Numbered from the stretch's first letter, positions 38,171 to 46,892 are shown. The stretch is 64,000 nucleotides of DNA from Flavobacteriaceae bacterium (GCA_947446865.1 CANFHX010000001.1:124001-188000); one strand, 5' to 3'. A program made the numbers and translations. The notes: generated by a model not told the origin, from the sequence alone.

Positions 38171-39220
38171 ATGAAAAAAATCCTTATCACTGGAGGAGCA
38201 GGTTTTATAGGGTCCCATGTGGTTCGACGTTTTGTAAACAACTACCCAAAGTATCGTATCTACAATCTAGACGCATTAACCTATGCAGGAAATTTAGAGA
38301 ACATTGCTGATATAGAAGCATCGTCCAATTATACCTTTATTAAAGGCGATATTGTAGATGCGGCTTTTATAGATCAATTATTTGCAGAGCATCAATTTGA
38401 TGGGGTGCTGCATCTAGCTGCCGAGTCGCATGTAGATCGTTCCATTACAGACCCGTTGTCCTTTGTCAAAACGAATGTTATTGGAACCGTTAATTTATTA
38501 AATGCGGCTAAAAATAGTTGGAAAGACAATTACGAAGGCAAACGTTTTTACCACATCAGCACCGATGAAGTATACGGAAGTTTAGGTGCAGAAGGCTTAT
38601 TTACCGAAACCACCGCTTACGACCCTAACTCACCTTACTCGGCCTCTAAAGCCAGTTCCGATCATTTTGTTCGTGCCTATGGCGAAACCTATGGTTTCCC
38701 GTATGTATTGACCAACTGTTCTAATAATTACGGGCCGTTTCATTTTCCTGAAAAATTGATTCCTTTATTTATTAATAATATCCTAACCAATAAACCCTTA
38801 CCCGTTTATGGAGACGGAAAATACACCCGCGACTGGCTTTTTGTAGAAGACCATGCCGTGGCAATTGATTTAGTTTTTCACCAAGGTAAAAACCACGAAA
38901 CCTATAATATTGGTGGTTTTAACGAATGGCAAAATATTGATTTAGTTAAATTATTGTGTACCATTATGGATGAAAAACTGGGCAGAATCTCGGGAACTTC
39001 AGAGCAATTAATAACTTATGTAAAAGACCGTCCAGGGCACGATTTGCGCTACGCCATCGATGCCAATAAAATTAATAAAGAATTAGGATGGAAACCATCG
39101 GTTACTTTTGAGCAAGGTCTAGAAAGAACGGTTACTTGGTATCTAGAAAATCCAACTTGGTTGAACAACATTACTTCGGGGGAATATGCCTCCTACTATG
39201 AAAAACAATATACAAATTAA
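38171..39220 (+). CDS. rfbB: dTDP-glucose 4,6-dehydratase
   Basis: A 349-residue short-chain dehydrogenase: GGAGFIGSHVVRRF at 7-20, HLAAESHVDRSI, STDEVYGSL, YxxxK in SPYSASKASSDH, and NCSNNYGPFHFPEKLIPL. Makes dTDP-4-keto-6-deoxyglucose. It is the first of three dTDP-sugar genes. Confidence 0.97.
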   Translation: MKKILITGGAGFIGSHVVRRFVNNYPKYRIYNLDALTYAGNLENIADIEASSNYTFIKGDIVDAAFIDQLFAEHQFDGVLHLAAESHVDRSITDPLSFVKTNVIGTVNLLNAAKNSWKDNYEGKRFYHISTDEVYGSLGAEGLFTETTAYDPNSPYSASKASSDHFVRAYGETYGFPYVLTNCSNNYGPFHFPEKLIPLFINNILTNKPLPVYGDGKYTRDWLFVEDHAVAIDLVFHQGKNHETYNIGGFNEWQNIDLVKLLCTIMDEKLGRISGTSEQLITYVKDRPGHDLRYAIDANKINKELGWKPSVTFEQGLERTVTWYLENPTWLNNITSGEYASYYEKQYTN

Positions 39221-39257
39221 GGCGAAAGTCGAAAAGCTGAATATAAAATAGAATAAT

Positions 39258-40127
39258 ATGAAAGGAATTATACTAGCCGGTGGATCTGGCACCCGCTTGC
39301 ATCCCTTAACGCTTGCCATGAGCAAACAAATGATGCCGGTGTACGACAAACCCATGATTTATTATCCGCTATCCATCTTGATGTTGGCAGGTATTAATGA
39401 AATTTTGATTATTTCTACCCCTACGGACTTACCAAATTTTAAAAAGCTATTGGGGGATGGTGCTCAAATTGGTTGCCGTTTTGAATATGCCGAACAAGCC
39501 ATTCCAAATGGTTTAGCACAAGCCTTCGTAATCGGCGAAGAATTTATAGGAAACGATAAAGTAGCATTAGCACTAGGCGATAATATTTTTTATGGTAGTG
39601 GTTTAAGTAAATTGCTACAAGCCAATAACAATCCAGAAGGAGGAGTAGTTTATGCCTATCAAGTGCACGATCCAGAACGTTATGGGGTAGTAGAATTTGA
39701 TCCAGATTTCAACGTGCTTTCTATAGAAGAAAAACCAATAGAACCAAAATCAAATTATGCAGTTCCCGGATTGTATTTTTATGATAATACCGTGGTGGAA
39801 ATTGCTAAAAGTATCGCACCATCGGCCCGAGGAGAATACGAAATTACCGATGTAAATAAAGAATATTTAAAGCAAGGGAAATTAAAAGTAGGTGTACTAG
39901 ATCGAGGAACTGCTTGGCTAGATACGGGAACTTTCGAATCGTTAATGCAAGCAGGACAATTTGTGCAAGTTATTGAAGACCGCCAAGGTCTAAAAGTAGG
40001 TTGTATTGAAGAAGTAGCCTATAGAATGGGTTACATTACTGCTGAGCAACTTGAGGCTATTGCTAGTCCTTTAGTGAAAAGTGGCTATGGAAAATACCTT
40101 TTAGAATTACTTCCTAAATCCAATTAA
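39258..40127 (+). CDS. rfbA: Glucose-1-phosphate thymidylyltransferase
   Basis: A 289-residue nucleotidyltransferase with [45 protein letters not shown] and [13 protein letters not shown], all RfbA signatures. Supplies dTDP-glucose to RfbB. It ends 3 bp before rfbC. Confidence 0.97.
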   Translation: MKGIILAGGSGTRLHPLTLAMSKQMMPVYDKPMIYYPLSILMLAGINEILIISTPTDLPNFKKLLGDGAQIGCRFEYAEQAIPNGLAQAFVIGEEFIGNDKVALALGDNIFYGSGLSKLLQANNNPEGGVVYAYQVHDPERYGVVEFDPDFNVLSIEEKPIEPKSNYAVPGLYFYDNTVVEIAKSIAPSARGEYEITDVNKEYLKQGKLKVGVLDRGTAWLDTGTFESLMQAGQFVQVIEDRQGLKVGCIEEVAYRMGYITAEQLEAIASPLVKSGYGKYLLELLPKSN

Positions 40128-40130
40128 ATT

Positions 40131-40664
40131 ATGAAAATTTCAAAAGGAGCTTTACAAGATGTAATAATTATAGAACCTAGGGTTTTTGAAGACAGCCGTG
40201 GTTTATTTTTTGAATCGTTTAATAGCGAAACTTGGAAACTCCAAGGTCTTCCCTATGAATTTGTACAAGACAACCAATCGTATTCCTCGAAAGGGGTGTT
40301 GCGCGGTTTGCATTTCCAACAAGGAGCACACGCACAAGGCAAATTAGTGCGCGTTATTAGCGGACGAGTATTGGATATAGCAGTAGACATGCGCCCTGAA
40401 TCTCCCACTTTTGGAAAATGGGAGTTTTACGATTTGGATGCCAAAACCAATAAAATGGTGTACATCCCAACCGGTTTTGCGCATGGTTTTCTAGCATTAG
40501 AGGATAGTATATTTTCGTACAAGTGTACCGCTGGTTATAATAAAGAATCGGAAGGCGGCATTATTTGGAACGATCCAAAACTAAACATAGCTTGGCCAAT
40601 TGAAGAACCGAATGTTTCTGAAAAAGATTTGATTTTACCCACTTTTGATTCTTATTTCGAATAA
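40131..40664 (+). CDS. rfbC: dTDP-4-dehydrorhamnose 3,5-epimerase
   Basis: A 177-residue cupin-like epimerase. RGLHFQ carries the catalytic His, and KMVYIPTGFAHGFLAL plus YKCTAGYNKESEGGI match the family. It converts dTDP-4-keto-6-deoxyglucose to the L-rhamno form. The next gene of the pathway, rfbD, is only a stub. Confidence 0.96.
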   Translation: MKISKGALQDVIIIEPRVFEDSRGLFFESFNSETWKLQGLPYEFVQDNQSYSSKGVLRGLHFQQGAHAQGKLVRVISGRVLDIAVDMRPESPTFGKWEFYDLDAKTNKMVYIPTGFAHGFLALEDSIFSYKCTAGYNKESEGGIIWNDPKLNIAWPIEEPNVSEKDLILPTFDSYFE

Positions 40665-40675
40665 TTAGGAACTTA

Positions 40676-40744
40676 AAAATTTTAGTTTTTGGAAGACATG
40701 GTCAATTGGGTCAATGTCTTAAAAAAGTTGCGGATAGCGAGTAA
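40676..40744 (+). pseudogene. rfbD: Stub of rfbD (dTDP-4-dehydrorhamnose reductase)
   Basis: Directly after rfbC, 22 codons read KILVFGRHGQLGQCLKKVAD-SE then stop. This is the N-terminal Rossmann motif of RfbD (usual form ILVTGANGQLGQ). No start codon remains and the other roughly 260 residues are missing. The dTDP-L-rhamnose route is therefore incomplete in this locus. Confidence 0.8.
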
Positions 40745-41082
40745 ATAGTAGGACTACTATATTTGGATGAAGTAAAGGATACTATTTTAGATACTATTTA
40801 TCGAATTTATTTTCAAAACACAATCTAATTAACAACAAAAAGTGTCAAGTAATTTTAGGAAGGGTCAGGGAAAGACAATAAGTATAGTCCGTAGCTCAAT
40901 AAGAACTTACCGAAGCTTAATCGTGATCTCCCGAAATTATTTCTTGTATTACGGAAGGTTTATCTTTACTTAAGGAAGCTTTATAAATACTTGTAGAAAT
41001 TCCATCTTGACCTACCGAAGGGTAATCTTTACTTACGGAAGATCCTAAATGGTATACCTAAATGGAATAAGTACTTACGGAA
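40745..41082. repeat. Degenerate TTACGGAAG-type repeats
   Basis: After the rfbD stub, loosely repeated segments occur: CTTACCGAAG near 40907, ATTACGGAAGG near 40953, CTACCGAAGGG near 41009, ACTTACGGAAG near 41030 and again near 41072. TTTATCTTTACTTA-like stretches link two of them. No gene seen. Confidence 0.5.
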
Positions 41083-41360
41083 AACGAACAACGTTATGCC
41101 AAAAGCAAACAGAGAGGTTCTAAAAGCACAAAGCCTTATGTAGAGAACGAACAGCGTTATATCAAAAGCAAATAAAGAGATTCCAAAAGCATAAAGCCTT
41201 ATGTAGAGAACGAACAGCGTTATTTCAAAAGCAAATAGAGAGGGTACTAAAGCAGATAGCCTTATGAAGCGAACGAACAGCGTTAGGTCAAAAGCAAATA
41301 GAGAGGTTACAAAAGCATATAGCCTTATGTAGAGAACGAACAGCGTTAGGTCAAAAGCAA
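41083..41360. repeat. 63-bp tandem repeat array
   Basis: Four full units and one partial, each starting AACGAACAgCGTTA, begin at 41083, 41146, 41209, 41272 and 41335, exactly 63 bp apart. Because 63 is a multiple of three, the minus strand stays open across the array (41029-41394) and would encode 21-residue hydrophobic repeats (AFDITLFVLYIRLYAFG...), but that frame starts with GTG and lacks a clear ribosome site, so I treat it as a DNA repeat. Confidence 0.85.
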
Positions 41361-41504
41361 AGAAGCACATGCTAAAGAGAATTAAAGTTGTCACTTAACT
41401 CGCAACAACTCAGAATTACCTTTAGTACCCCCTCTCCTGTCATTGCGACGTTGGATGCAATCTAGGGGTTGGAGGAGAGGACAAATCGAAAGCTTGCAGT
41501 GACA

Positions 41505-41850
41505 GGTAACCGGCACTGTAGTTTTTCAAAACCCAAAACCCAGAACCCAGAACCTTTTGATGAGATTCTTCCTTCGTCAGAATGACAAGTCGCCGGGGGT
41601 GAAGTGCACAAAACAATAAAATAGTCAGAACTCATTGTATAACGTAAAAAGTGTATTTGAAAACGATACTCACTCCCCTCTCCTTTTTAGAGGGGCTGGA
41701 GGTGAGGTTAACTTAGAACCTCAGAACCTTAGCGCCTTAGTACCTTAAGAAGAGATTCTTCCTTCGTCAGAAGGACAAGTCGCCGGCACTGTAGTTTTCC
41801 AAAACCTAGAACCTAGAACCTAGAACCTAAAACCCAGAACCCAAAACCCA
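41505..41850 (+). repeat. Composite repeat, left direct copy
   Basis: About 345 bp that match 43143-43480 in order: ACCGGCACTGTAG block, CAAAACC/CAGAACC heptads, the GATTCTTCCTTCGTCAGAAT block, a CTCCCCTCTCC-AGAGGGG hairpin-like block, a period-8 TTAGAACC run, a second GATTCTTCC block, and a longer heptad run. It lies directly before the antitoxin-PIN pair. Confidence 0.75.
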
Positions 41851-41906
41851 AAACACCATACAAAAAAATAAAATTATTTTTGTAATTTTGAAAAAAGATT
41901 AAAAAA

Positions 41907-42137
41907 ATGAAAACATTAAGTATATCTATATCCGATTTAGAATTTAACAAATTCGGGATTAAAGAGAGTAAACTGAATTTTACTGATTTTGTAGACATTG
42001 TAAGTAAAGAATTAACCCGCCAAAATTTAAGTAAGTGTATAAAACTTGCTGAAAAATATGGTCTTTCTAAAATGACAATGGATGAAATTACAGACGAAGT
42101 AAAAGCAGTTAGAAAAGATGCAAAGAATCGTAATTGA
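41907..42137 (+). CDS. Antitoxin partner of the PIN toxin
   Basis: A 76-residue mainly charged protein (KFGIKESKLNFTDFVDIVSK, ITDEVKAVRKDAKNRN). It overlaps the PIN gene by 20 bp. The order of a small protein before an overlapping PIN gene is the standard toxin-antitoxin layout; the protein itself has no fold I can name with certainty. Confidence 0.75.
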   Translation: MKTLSISISDLEFNKFGIKESKLNFTDFVDIVSKELTRQNLSKCIKLAEKYGLSKMTMDEITDEVKAVRKDAKNRN

Positions 42138-42549
42138 TACCAATGTAATTATTTCATCATTAATTCAGAAAAGTTATCCTTATACAATTATAAACGAACT
42201 TTTTATTGATGACAAAATAGAGATGTGTGTTTCCGAAGAATTAATGGCGGAATACTATGACGTATTAAGAAGAGAAAAGTTTGCTAAATTTCAAGATTTT
42301 TTTGCAAGAGCAGAAGTTTTACTTGTAGAAATAGAAACTAAAGCAAAAATGTTTAATCCGAAAATCCGATTACAATTAATTTCCGATTTAGACGATAACA
42401 AGATATTAGAACTTGCAGACGAATGTTTGGCAAATTTTGTAATAACCGGGAACACCACAGATTTTACATTCCCAACTTATAAAGAAACTAAGATTGTAAC
42501 CCCAAGAGAATATTGGGAAATTCATAACCTTAGAGCCTTAGAGCCTTAG
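42118..42549 (+). CDS. PIN-domain toxin
   Basis: A 143-residue PIN-fold nuclease. Acidic residues typical of the active site appear in RIVIDTNVIISSL (Asp7), SEELMAEYYDVL (Glu region) and SDLDDNKILELA (two Asp), with VITGNTTDF near the end. PIN toxins cleave RNA. The last ten codons (EIHNLRALEP) run into the repeat unit that follows, hinting that the original C-terminus was replaced. Confidence 0.85.
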   Translation: MQRIVIDTNVIISSLIQKSYPYTIINELFIDDKIEMCVSEELMAEYYDVLRREKFAKFQDFFARAEVLLVEIETKAKMFNPKIRLQLISDLDDNKILELADECLANFVITGNTTDFTFPTYKETKIVTPREYWEIHNLRALEP

Positions 42550-42652
42550 TGACTCAGCACCTTTTGAAGAGATTGCTTCGTCCCTCGAAATAACAAGTAA
42601 CCGGTACCGCAGTTTACCAAAACCTAGAACCCAGAACCCAGAACCTTTTTGA
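42520..42652 (+). repeat. Composite repeat, middle copy
   Basis: Period-8 run (CCTTAGAG units), a degenerate GAGATTGCTTCGTCCCTCG block, ACCGGTACCGCAG block, then heptads CAAAACC TAGAACC CAGAACC CAGAACC. It separates the PIN gene from the HTH gene. Confidence 0.7.
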
Positions 42653-42654
42653 TC

Positions 42655-43011
42655 ATGAACATAAATCTTATAAAAACAGAAGCCGATTATAATCAAGCGT
42701 TGGAAAGACTTGAAATAATTTTTGACGCAAAAAGAGGAACGGAACAAGGCGACGAATTGGAACTTTTGGGCATGTTAATTGACCAGTACGAAAACGAACA
42801 TTTTGCGATTGCTTTGCCAGATCCAATCGATGCAATAAAATTCAGAATGGAGCAATTAGGTTACAATCAAAATGATTTAGCAAGGATAGTCGGAATTAAG
42901 AGTCGAGCAAGTGAAATTTTGAACCGAAAAAGAAAACTATCATTGGAAATGATTAGACAATTACATAACGAACTTAATATTCCAACCGACGTTCTGATTC
43001 AAACCTATTAG
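42655..43011 (+). CDS. HigA-like helix-turn-helix protein
   Basis: A 118-residue protein. The start is ATG 42655 (an in-frame TTG at 42649 adds two residues inside the repeat). N-terminal helical part EADYNQALERLEIIFDAKRG, then a HTH (FRMEQLGYNQNDLARIVGIKSRASEILN). This is the layout of HigA-type antitoxins. No HigB toxin gene is adjacent, so it is an orphan or solitary regulator. Confidence 0.8.
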   Translation: MNINLIKTEADYNQALERLEIIFDAKRGTEQGDELELLGMLIDQYENEHFAIALPDPIDAIKFRMEQLGYNQNDLARIVGIKSRASEILNRKRKLSLEMIRQLHNELNIPTDVLIQTY

Positions 43012-43142
43012 TAAAAATAAACGGACCATTCCTAACCCACGATCTTAGAAACGAACCTTAATGCCTTAGTTGCTCAGCGCCTTTAAAACAGATTGCTAAG
43101 CCAGTTCGCTATCGCTCGTGTCCCCGTGCATCGGAATGACAT
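43012..43142 (+). repeat. Composite repeat unit with inverted GTCATTCCGA-type arm
   Basis: After the HTH gene, a period-8 run (CCTTAATG, CCTTAGTT) leads into CAGATTGCTAAGCCAGTTCGCTAT... (20-base limit observed) and a TCGGAATGAC arm near 43131. The same 70-bp arrangement occurs inverted at 45686-45755. Confidence 0.65.
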
Positions 43143-43480
43143 TTAACCGGTACTGCAGTTTTCCAAAACCCAGAACCTAGAACCCAGAACCTTAAGAAGA
43201 GATTCTTCCTTCGTCAGAAGGACAAGTCGCCGGGAGTATAGTGCTAATAACAACAAAATAGCAGAGACCTATTATAAAATAAAAAGTGTATTTGAATACG
43301 AAACTCACTCCCCTCTCCTTTTAGAGGGGCTGGAGGTGAGGTTAACTTAGAACCTTAGAACCTTAGCGACTCAGCACCTTAAGAAGAGATTCTTCCTTCG
43401 TCAGAATGACAAGTCGCCGGGGGTATAGTTTTCCAAAACCTAGAACCCAGAACCTAGAACCTAGAACCCAAAACCTTAAA
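43143..43480 (+). repeat. Composite repeat, right direct copy
   Basis: Matches 41505-41850 in order and content. Together the two copies bracket the antitoxin, PIN and HTH genes with about 340 bp of imperfect direct repeat. Its last part (43386-43446) is also half of a 61-bp perfect inverted repeat with 45588-45648. Confidence 0.75.
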
Positions 43481-43536
43481 AAACATTCCTCCTCCCTCGG
43501 AAAGACAAGCATCCGGAACCACAGTTCCCAAAAAAA

Positions 43537-43938
43537 ATGAAAAAACTCCTTTTTATTCTTACATTAGCACTAATAATTGGCATTTTTTATTTTTCGTGGT
43601 TGCCCGATTCCACATTAACTAGCGAAAGGTATTTGCCGATTTGGTTGCTAAACTGGAGTAATGAATATGTAAATTTGCGCACTGCCGTTCCTTTTGTAGT
43701 AATTGGGGTTGTGCTAGAAGCAAGAAGCGGTTTACAAAAACCTGTAAATAACAAAAGTTGGATCTATAACACACTATTGGCTGCAACAATAGTAATTAGC
43801 GCAGAGGTTGGGCAATATTTTACCGATAAACGCCACACGGATGTGTACGACATTTTGTTTGGTATCGTTGGCACCCTTTCGGGAATCGCCTTTTATCACG
43901 TAATCCTTCAACTAGTAAAAAAATGTAAAAAATGCTAA
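43537..43938 (+). CDS. VanZ-like membrane protein
   Basis: A 133-residue protein with four hydrophobic segments and VanZ-type pattern (WLPDSTLTSERYLP, SAEVGQYFTDKRHTDVYDILFGIVGTLSG). VanZ-like proteins are common beside cell-envelope genes, with unclear function. Its end overlaps the sugar transferase start by 7 bp. Confidence 0.8.
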   Translation: MKKLLFILTLALIIGIFYFSWLPDSTLTSERYLPIWLLNWSNEYVNLRTAVPFVVIGVVLEARSGLQKPVNNKSWIYNTLLAATIVISAEVGQYFTDKRHTDVYDILFGIVGTLSGIAFYHVILQLVKKCKKC

Positions 43939-45332
43939 ACAGACATAAATTTTCTTTTATTTTTTCCTGCATACTAAGTGATTTTCTAGCTATTATTGCT
44001 AGCGCTTGCATTTTTATTAAATATGTTCAAACGCAAGATCTAGCGGAAAACAGTACTAAATCTGACTATATTATTATTGCTTCGGTAATCACATGGTTAC
44101 TTTCGGTACTTTATTTTAGGTTGTACAGTATTTCAACCACCTTTAATTTGGAATTTTTTTACCGCCAAACTTGGCGCGCCTTTTTGCTGCAAGGCATTTT
44201 ATGGCAAATTTTTATTTTTCTATTGCAGGGAGGTTTACAATACAAAAACAATACGGTTTCTAATTTATACCAATTTTCTTTTTGGATACTTTATATTTTC
44301 TTTTCGAGGAGCTTAATAACGTTATTGTTATTTCGTATGAAAAAAAAATTGAACAAACTCTTAAATGTTGCTATTTGGGGTTTTAATAAAACCAGTATTG
44401 AATTGGCGGCGGTATTGGAGTCCAATGTCACATTTCTTAATTTTAAAGGAATTTTAAATGAAGAAATAGAAGCAGAAATAAATTCTCCGGAGGAGTATAA
44501 AATAGAATTAAACAAAGCCATTAAACAAGCTCATAAGGAAAAAATAGACGAGTTGTATATTGTTACTGCTCCTAACAATATTGGCGATTTAAACCACTAT
44601 TTTAATTTAGCCGATTCCTATTGCATTCGATTGAAATTTGTACCCGATTTTTCAACTATTTCTTCCGAGTCCTTTGCTACCTCCAATTTTAATAATTTCC
44701 AAGTTATTAAGCCACGCCACGAACCTTTACAAAATGCCTATAACCGTTTATTAAAACGTATTTTTGATCTTGCTTTTAGTTGCTTGGTTATTGTTTTCAT
44801 ACTTTCCTGGTTGTATCCTCTTATAGGTGGCATTATTAAGTACCAAAGCAAAGGGCCAGTATTGTTCAAACAATTGCGTACCGGCAAGAAAAACAAACCA
44901 TTTTGGTGCTATAAATTCCGCAGCATGGAGGTTAACGAGAGTAGCGATAGTCTACAAGCGCAAAAGGGAGATGCACGAATTACTCCTATTGGCCAATTCA
45001 TCCGACGAACCAGTCTAGACGAATTACCACAATTTTTCAATGTGTTGTTGGGCGACATGAGCATTGTAGGACCGAGACCACACATGCTTAAACATACCGA
45101 AGACTACAACGATTTGATTTCTAATTTTATGGTACGGCATTTTGTGAAACCCGGAATTACTGGTTTGGCACAAGTATCTGGTTTGCGTGGAGAAACCAAA
45201 AAAGTTTCCGACATGAAACGAAGAGTAAACGCCGACATTCAATACGTTCAAAATTGGAATATTATGAAAGATATAAAAATTTGCTTTTTAACAGTAATCG
45301 TTACTATAAAAGGCGACAAAAACGCCTATTAA
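43932..45332 (+). CDS. Undecaprenyl-phosphate sugar-1-phosphate transferase (initiating)
   Basis: A 466-residue polyprenyl glycosylphosphotransferase. About four N-terminal membrane helices, a CoA-binding-like middle (VAIWGFNKTSIELAAVLE), another helix, and the C-terminal bacterial sugar transferase domain: RLLKRIFDLAFSCLVIVFIL, FKQLRTGKKNKPFWCYKFRS, RTSLDELPQFFNVLLGDMSI, VGPRPHM and VKPGITGLAQVSGLRG. It loads the first sugar phosphate onto undecaprenyl phosphate to start the repeat unit. The block holding it lies between inverted repeats. Confidence 0.93.
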   Translation: MLNRHKFSFIFSCILSDFLAIIASACIFIKYVQTQDLAENSTKSDYIIIASVITWLLSVLYFRLYSISTTFNLEFFYRQTWRAFLLQGILWQIFIFLLQGGLQYKNNTVSNLYQFSFWILYIFFSRSLITLLLFRMKKKLNKLLNVAIWGFNKTSIELAAVLESNVTFLNFKGILNEEIEAEINSPEEYKIELNKAIKQAHKEKIDELYIVTAPNNIGDLNHYFNLADSYCIRLKFVPDFSTISSESFATSNFNNFQVIKPRHEPLQNAYNRLLKRIFDLAFSCLVIVFILSWLYPLIGGIIKYQSKGPVLFKQLRTGKKNKPFWCYKFRSMEVNESSDSLQAQKGDARITPIGQFIRRTSLDELPQFFNVLLGDMSIVGPRPHMLKHTEDYNDLISNFMVRHFVKPGITGLAQVSGLRGETKKVSDMKRRVNADIQYVQNWNIMKDIKICFLTVIVTIKGDKNAY

Positions 45333-45350
45333 CCCCAAATAAAAACCATT

Positions 45351-45524
45351 ATGTTAATAACCTACTTACTTGGATTCCTATCAGGTATTGCAATTGCTTC
45401 CTTTTTTATCGGAAAAGAATTGTATAAGTACTACATCAAAAACAAAGTACAAAGCAAACAGTTGGAACGTTTAATGCGTTTAAAACATAAAAATAAAAAA
45501 GCGGTGTTGGATGCGGGAATCTAG
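45351..45524 (+). CDS. Small membrane protein after the sugar transferase
   Basis: A 57-residue frame, ATG at 45351, 18 bp after the transferase stop. One hydrophobic segment (LITYLLGFLSGIAIASFFIG) then a basic tail (KHKNKKAVLDAGI). The stop codon lies at the start of a heptad repeat (CTAGG). Family not recognised; length, position and signal-anchor pattern support a real gene. Confidence 0.55.
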   Translation: MLITYLLGFLSGIAIASFFIGKELYKYYIKNKVQSKQLERLMRLKHKNKKAVLDAGI

Positions 45525-46040
45525 GTTTCGAGTTCCGAGTTTCAGGTTTCGAGTTTCGAGTTTTGAGTTTTGAGTTTCAGGTTTTGTGTTCTAGGTTTTG
45601 GAAAACTATACCCCCGGCGACTTGTCATTCTGACGAAGGAAGAATCTCATCAAAAAGTTCTAGGTTCTAGGTCTTGGAAAACTACAGTACCGGCGGCTTG
45701 TCATTCCGAGGCACGAGGGCACGAGCGATAGCGAACTGGCTTAGCAATCTCATCACATGTTTCTGGGTTCTAGGTACTAGTTCCTCATAACTTAACACTG
45801 ACAACTTAATTCTGCTTTCTGAAAACTGAAAACTGACCACTAGTACCCCCGGCGACTTGTCATTCTGACGAAGGAAGAATCTCATCAAAAAGTTCTAGGT
45901 TCTAGGTTTCGAGTTTCAGGTTTCGAGTTTCAGGTTTTGGGTCCTCATAACTTGTTACTGACTACTAAATTCTGCTTTCTGAAAACTGAAAACTGAAAAC
46001 TGAAAACTGACCACTGACCACTGACCACTCAACCTACTCC
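45522..46040 (-). repeat. Inverted composite repeats and heptad tracts before the wza-like gene
   Basis: Heptad runs GGTTTCG/AGTTTCG (45522-45600), the inverted 61-bp block (45588-45648), a TCATTCCGAGGCACGAG-type arm (45686-45755), another GACGAAGGAAGAATCTCAT block (45846-45884), GGTTCTA/GGTTTCG heptads, and TTCTGAAAACTGAAAACTG-style and CACTGAC heptads to about 46030. No gene. Confidence 0.8.
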
Positions 46041-46112
46041 CTAGAAAAAAACTAATTATATAAAAAAAAAACCTATTTTTGTCGCGCCATACGCTTAACC
46101 TAAATAATTTCT

Positions 46113-46892
46113 ATGCAAACACCTTTTCCAAAAACGCTACTCCTAGTACTTATTGCTATAGTAGTTACCTCTTGTGTGTCAAGTTCTAAAATCACCTATA
46201 TGCAGGATATCTATTCAGCAAAAAAAGAGGGGCAAGCCAAAACCAATTACGAACCAAAATTGCAAGCAGACGATTTGTTAAGCATTATTGTTTCTGCAGA
46301 AAATCCAGAGAATGCGTTACCATTTAACCTTCCTACTATCCAAAGTAATTACAATACCGACGGAACGGTAGCCCAAAGTGCTATTAAAACCTACTTAATC
46401 AATACCCACGGAGAAATAGATTTTCCGGTTTTGGGAAAAATAAAATTAGCAGGGTTAACGCATACCGAAGCCCACGATAAATTGGTGGCATTGGTATCCG
46501 ACTATATTAAAAACCCTGGAGTAAACTTAATCCTACTTAATTTTAAAGTATCGGTATTAGGAGAAGTAAATCGACCAGGAAGCATTCCGGTTAGAGGAGA
46601 ACGGATTACTCTTTTGGAAGCTTTGAGTATAGCTGGGGACTTAACTATTTATGGTAAACGAAATAACATCTTAGTAATTCGCGAGCAAAATGGTGAAAAA
46701 ACCTACCAAAGCATAGACATTACCAAATCAAGTTTTATCCATTCGCCTTTTTATTATTTGTCCCAAAACGATGTAGTGGTAGTAAGTCCTAACAAAACTA
46801 AAATAAATGCCTCTGCCGTAGGGCCGAATACCTCAATAATTATTAGTTCTATTTCATTGTTATTGACCTTATTAATATTACTTAAAAAATAA
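46113..46892 (+). CDS. Polysaccharide export lipoprotein (Wza-like)
   Basis: A 259-residue outer-membrane lipoprotein (Cys21 after LIAIVVTS). Poly-export domain around 45-140 (LQADDLLSIIVSAENPENALPFN, GEIDFPVLGKIKLAGLTHTEA) followed by a SLBB segment (FKVSVLGEVNRPGSIPVRGERITLLEALSIAG) and a C-terminal hydrophobic helix (IIISSISLLLTLLIL). It should form the export channel with the downstream Wzc-like kinase, 3 bp away. Confidence 0.9.
   Translation: MQTPFPKTLLLVLIAIVVTSCVSSSKITYMQDIYSAKKEGQAKTNYEPKLQADDLLSIIVSAENPENALPFNLPTIQSNYNTDGTVAQSAIKTYLINTHGEIDFPVLGKIKLAGLTHTEAHDKLVALVSDYIKNPGVNLILLNFKVSVLGEVNRPGSIPVRGERITLLEALSIAGDLTIYGKRNNILVIREQNGEKTYQSIDITKSSFIHSPFYYLSQNDVVVVSPNKTKINASAVGPNTSIIISSISLLLTLLILLKK

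Larger units (their letters stand above)
43386..45648. repeat. 61-bp perfect inverted repeat pair flanking the sugar-transferase block
   Basis: 43386-43446 and the reverse complement of 45588-45648 are identical over all 61 bases read. They enclose the VanZ-like gene, the initiating sugar transferase and the 57-residue protein (43447-45587). Confidence 0.85.

Noticed and set aside
41029..41394. Minus-strand 121-residue frame with hydrophobic 21-residue repeats
   Set aside because: It starts with GTG without a clear ribosome site and exists because the DNA repeat is 63 bp long; treated as a repeat array.
42538..42747. Minus-strand 69-residue frame over the PIN-HTH junction
   Set aside because: It crosses a repeat unit and the start of a well-supported HTH gene on the other strand.
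41505..43480. Classical integron
   Set aside because: No integrase gene and no recognisable attC core sites; only the cassette-like layout is kept as a finding.
45682..45888. Minus-strand 68-residue frame
   Set aside because: It lies wholly inside dispersed repeats and encodes repeat-derived peptide.
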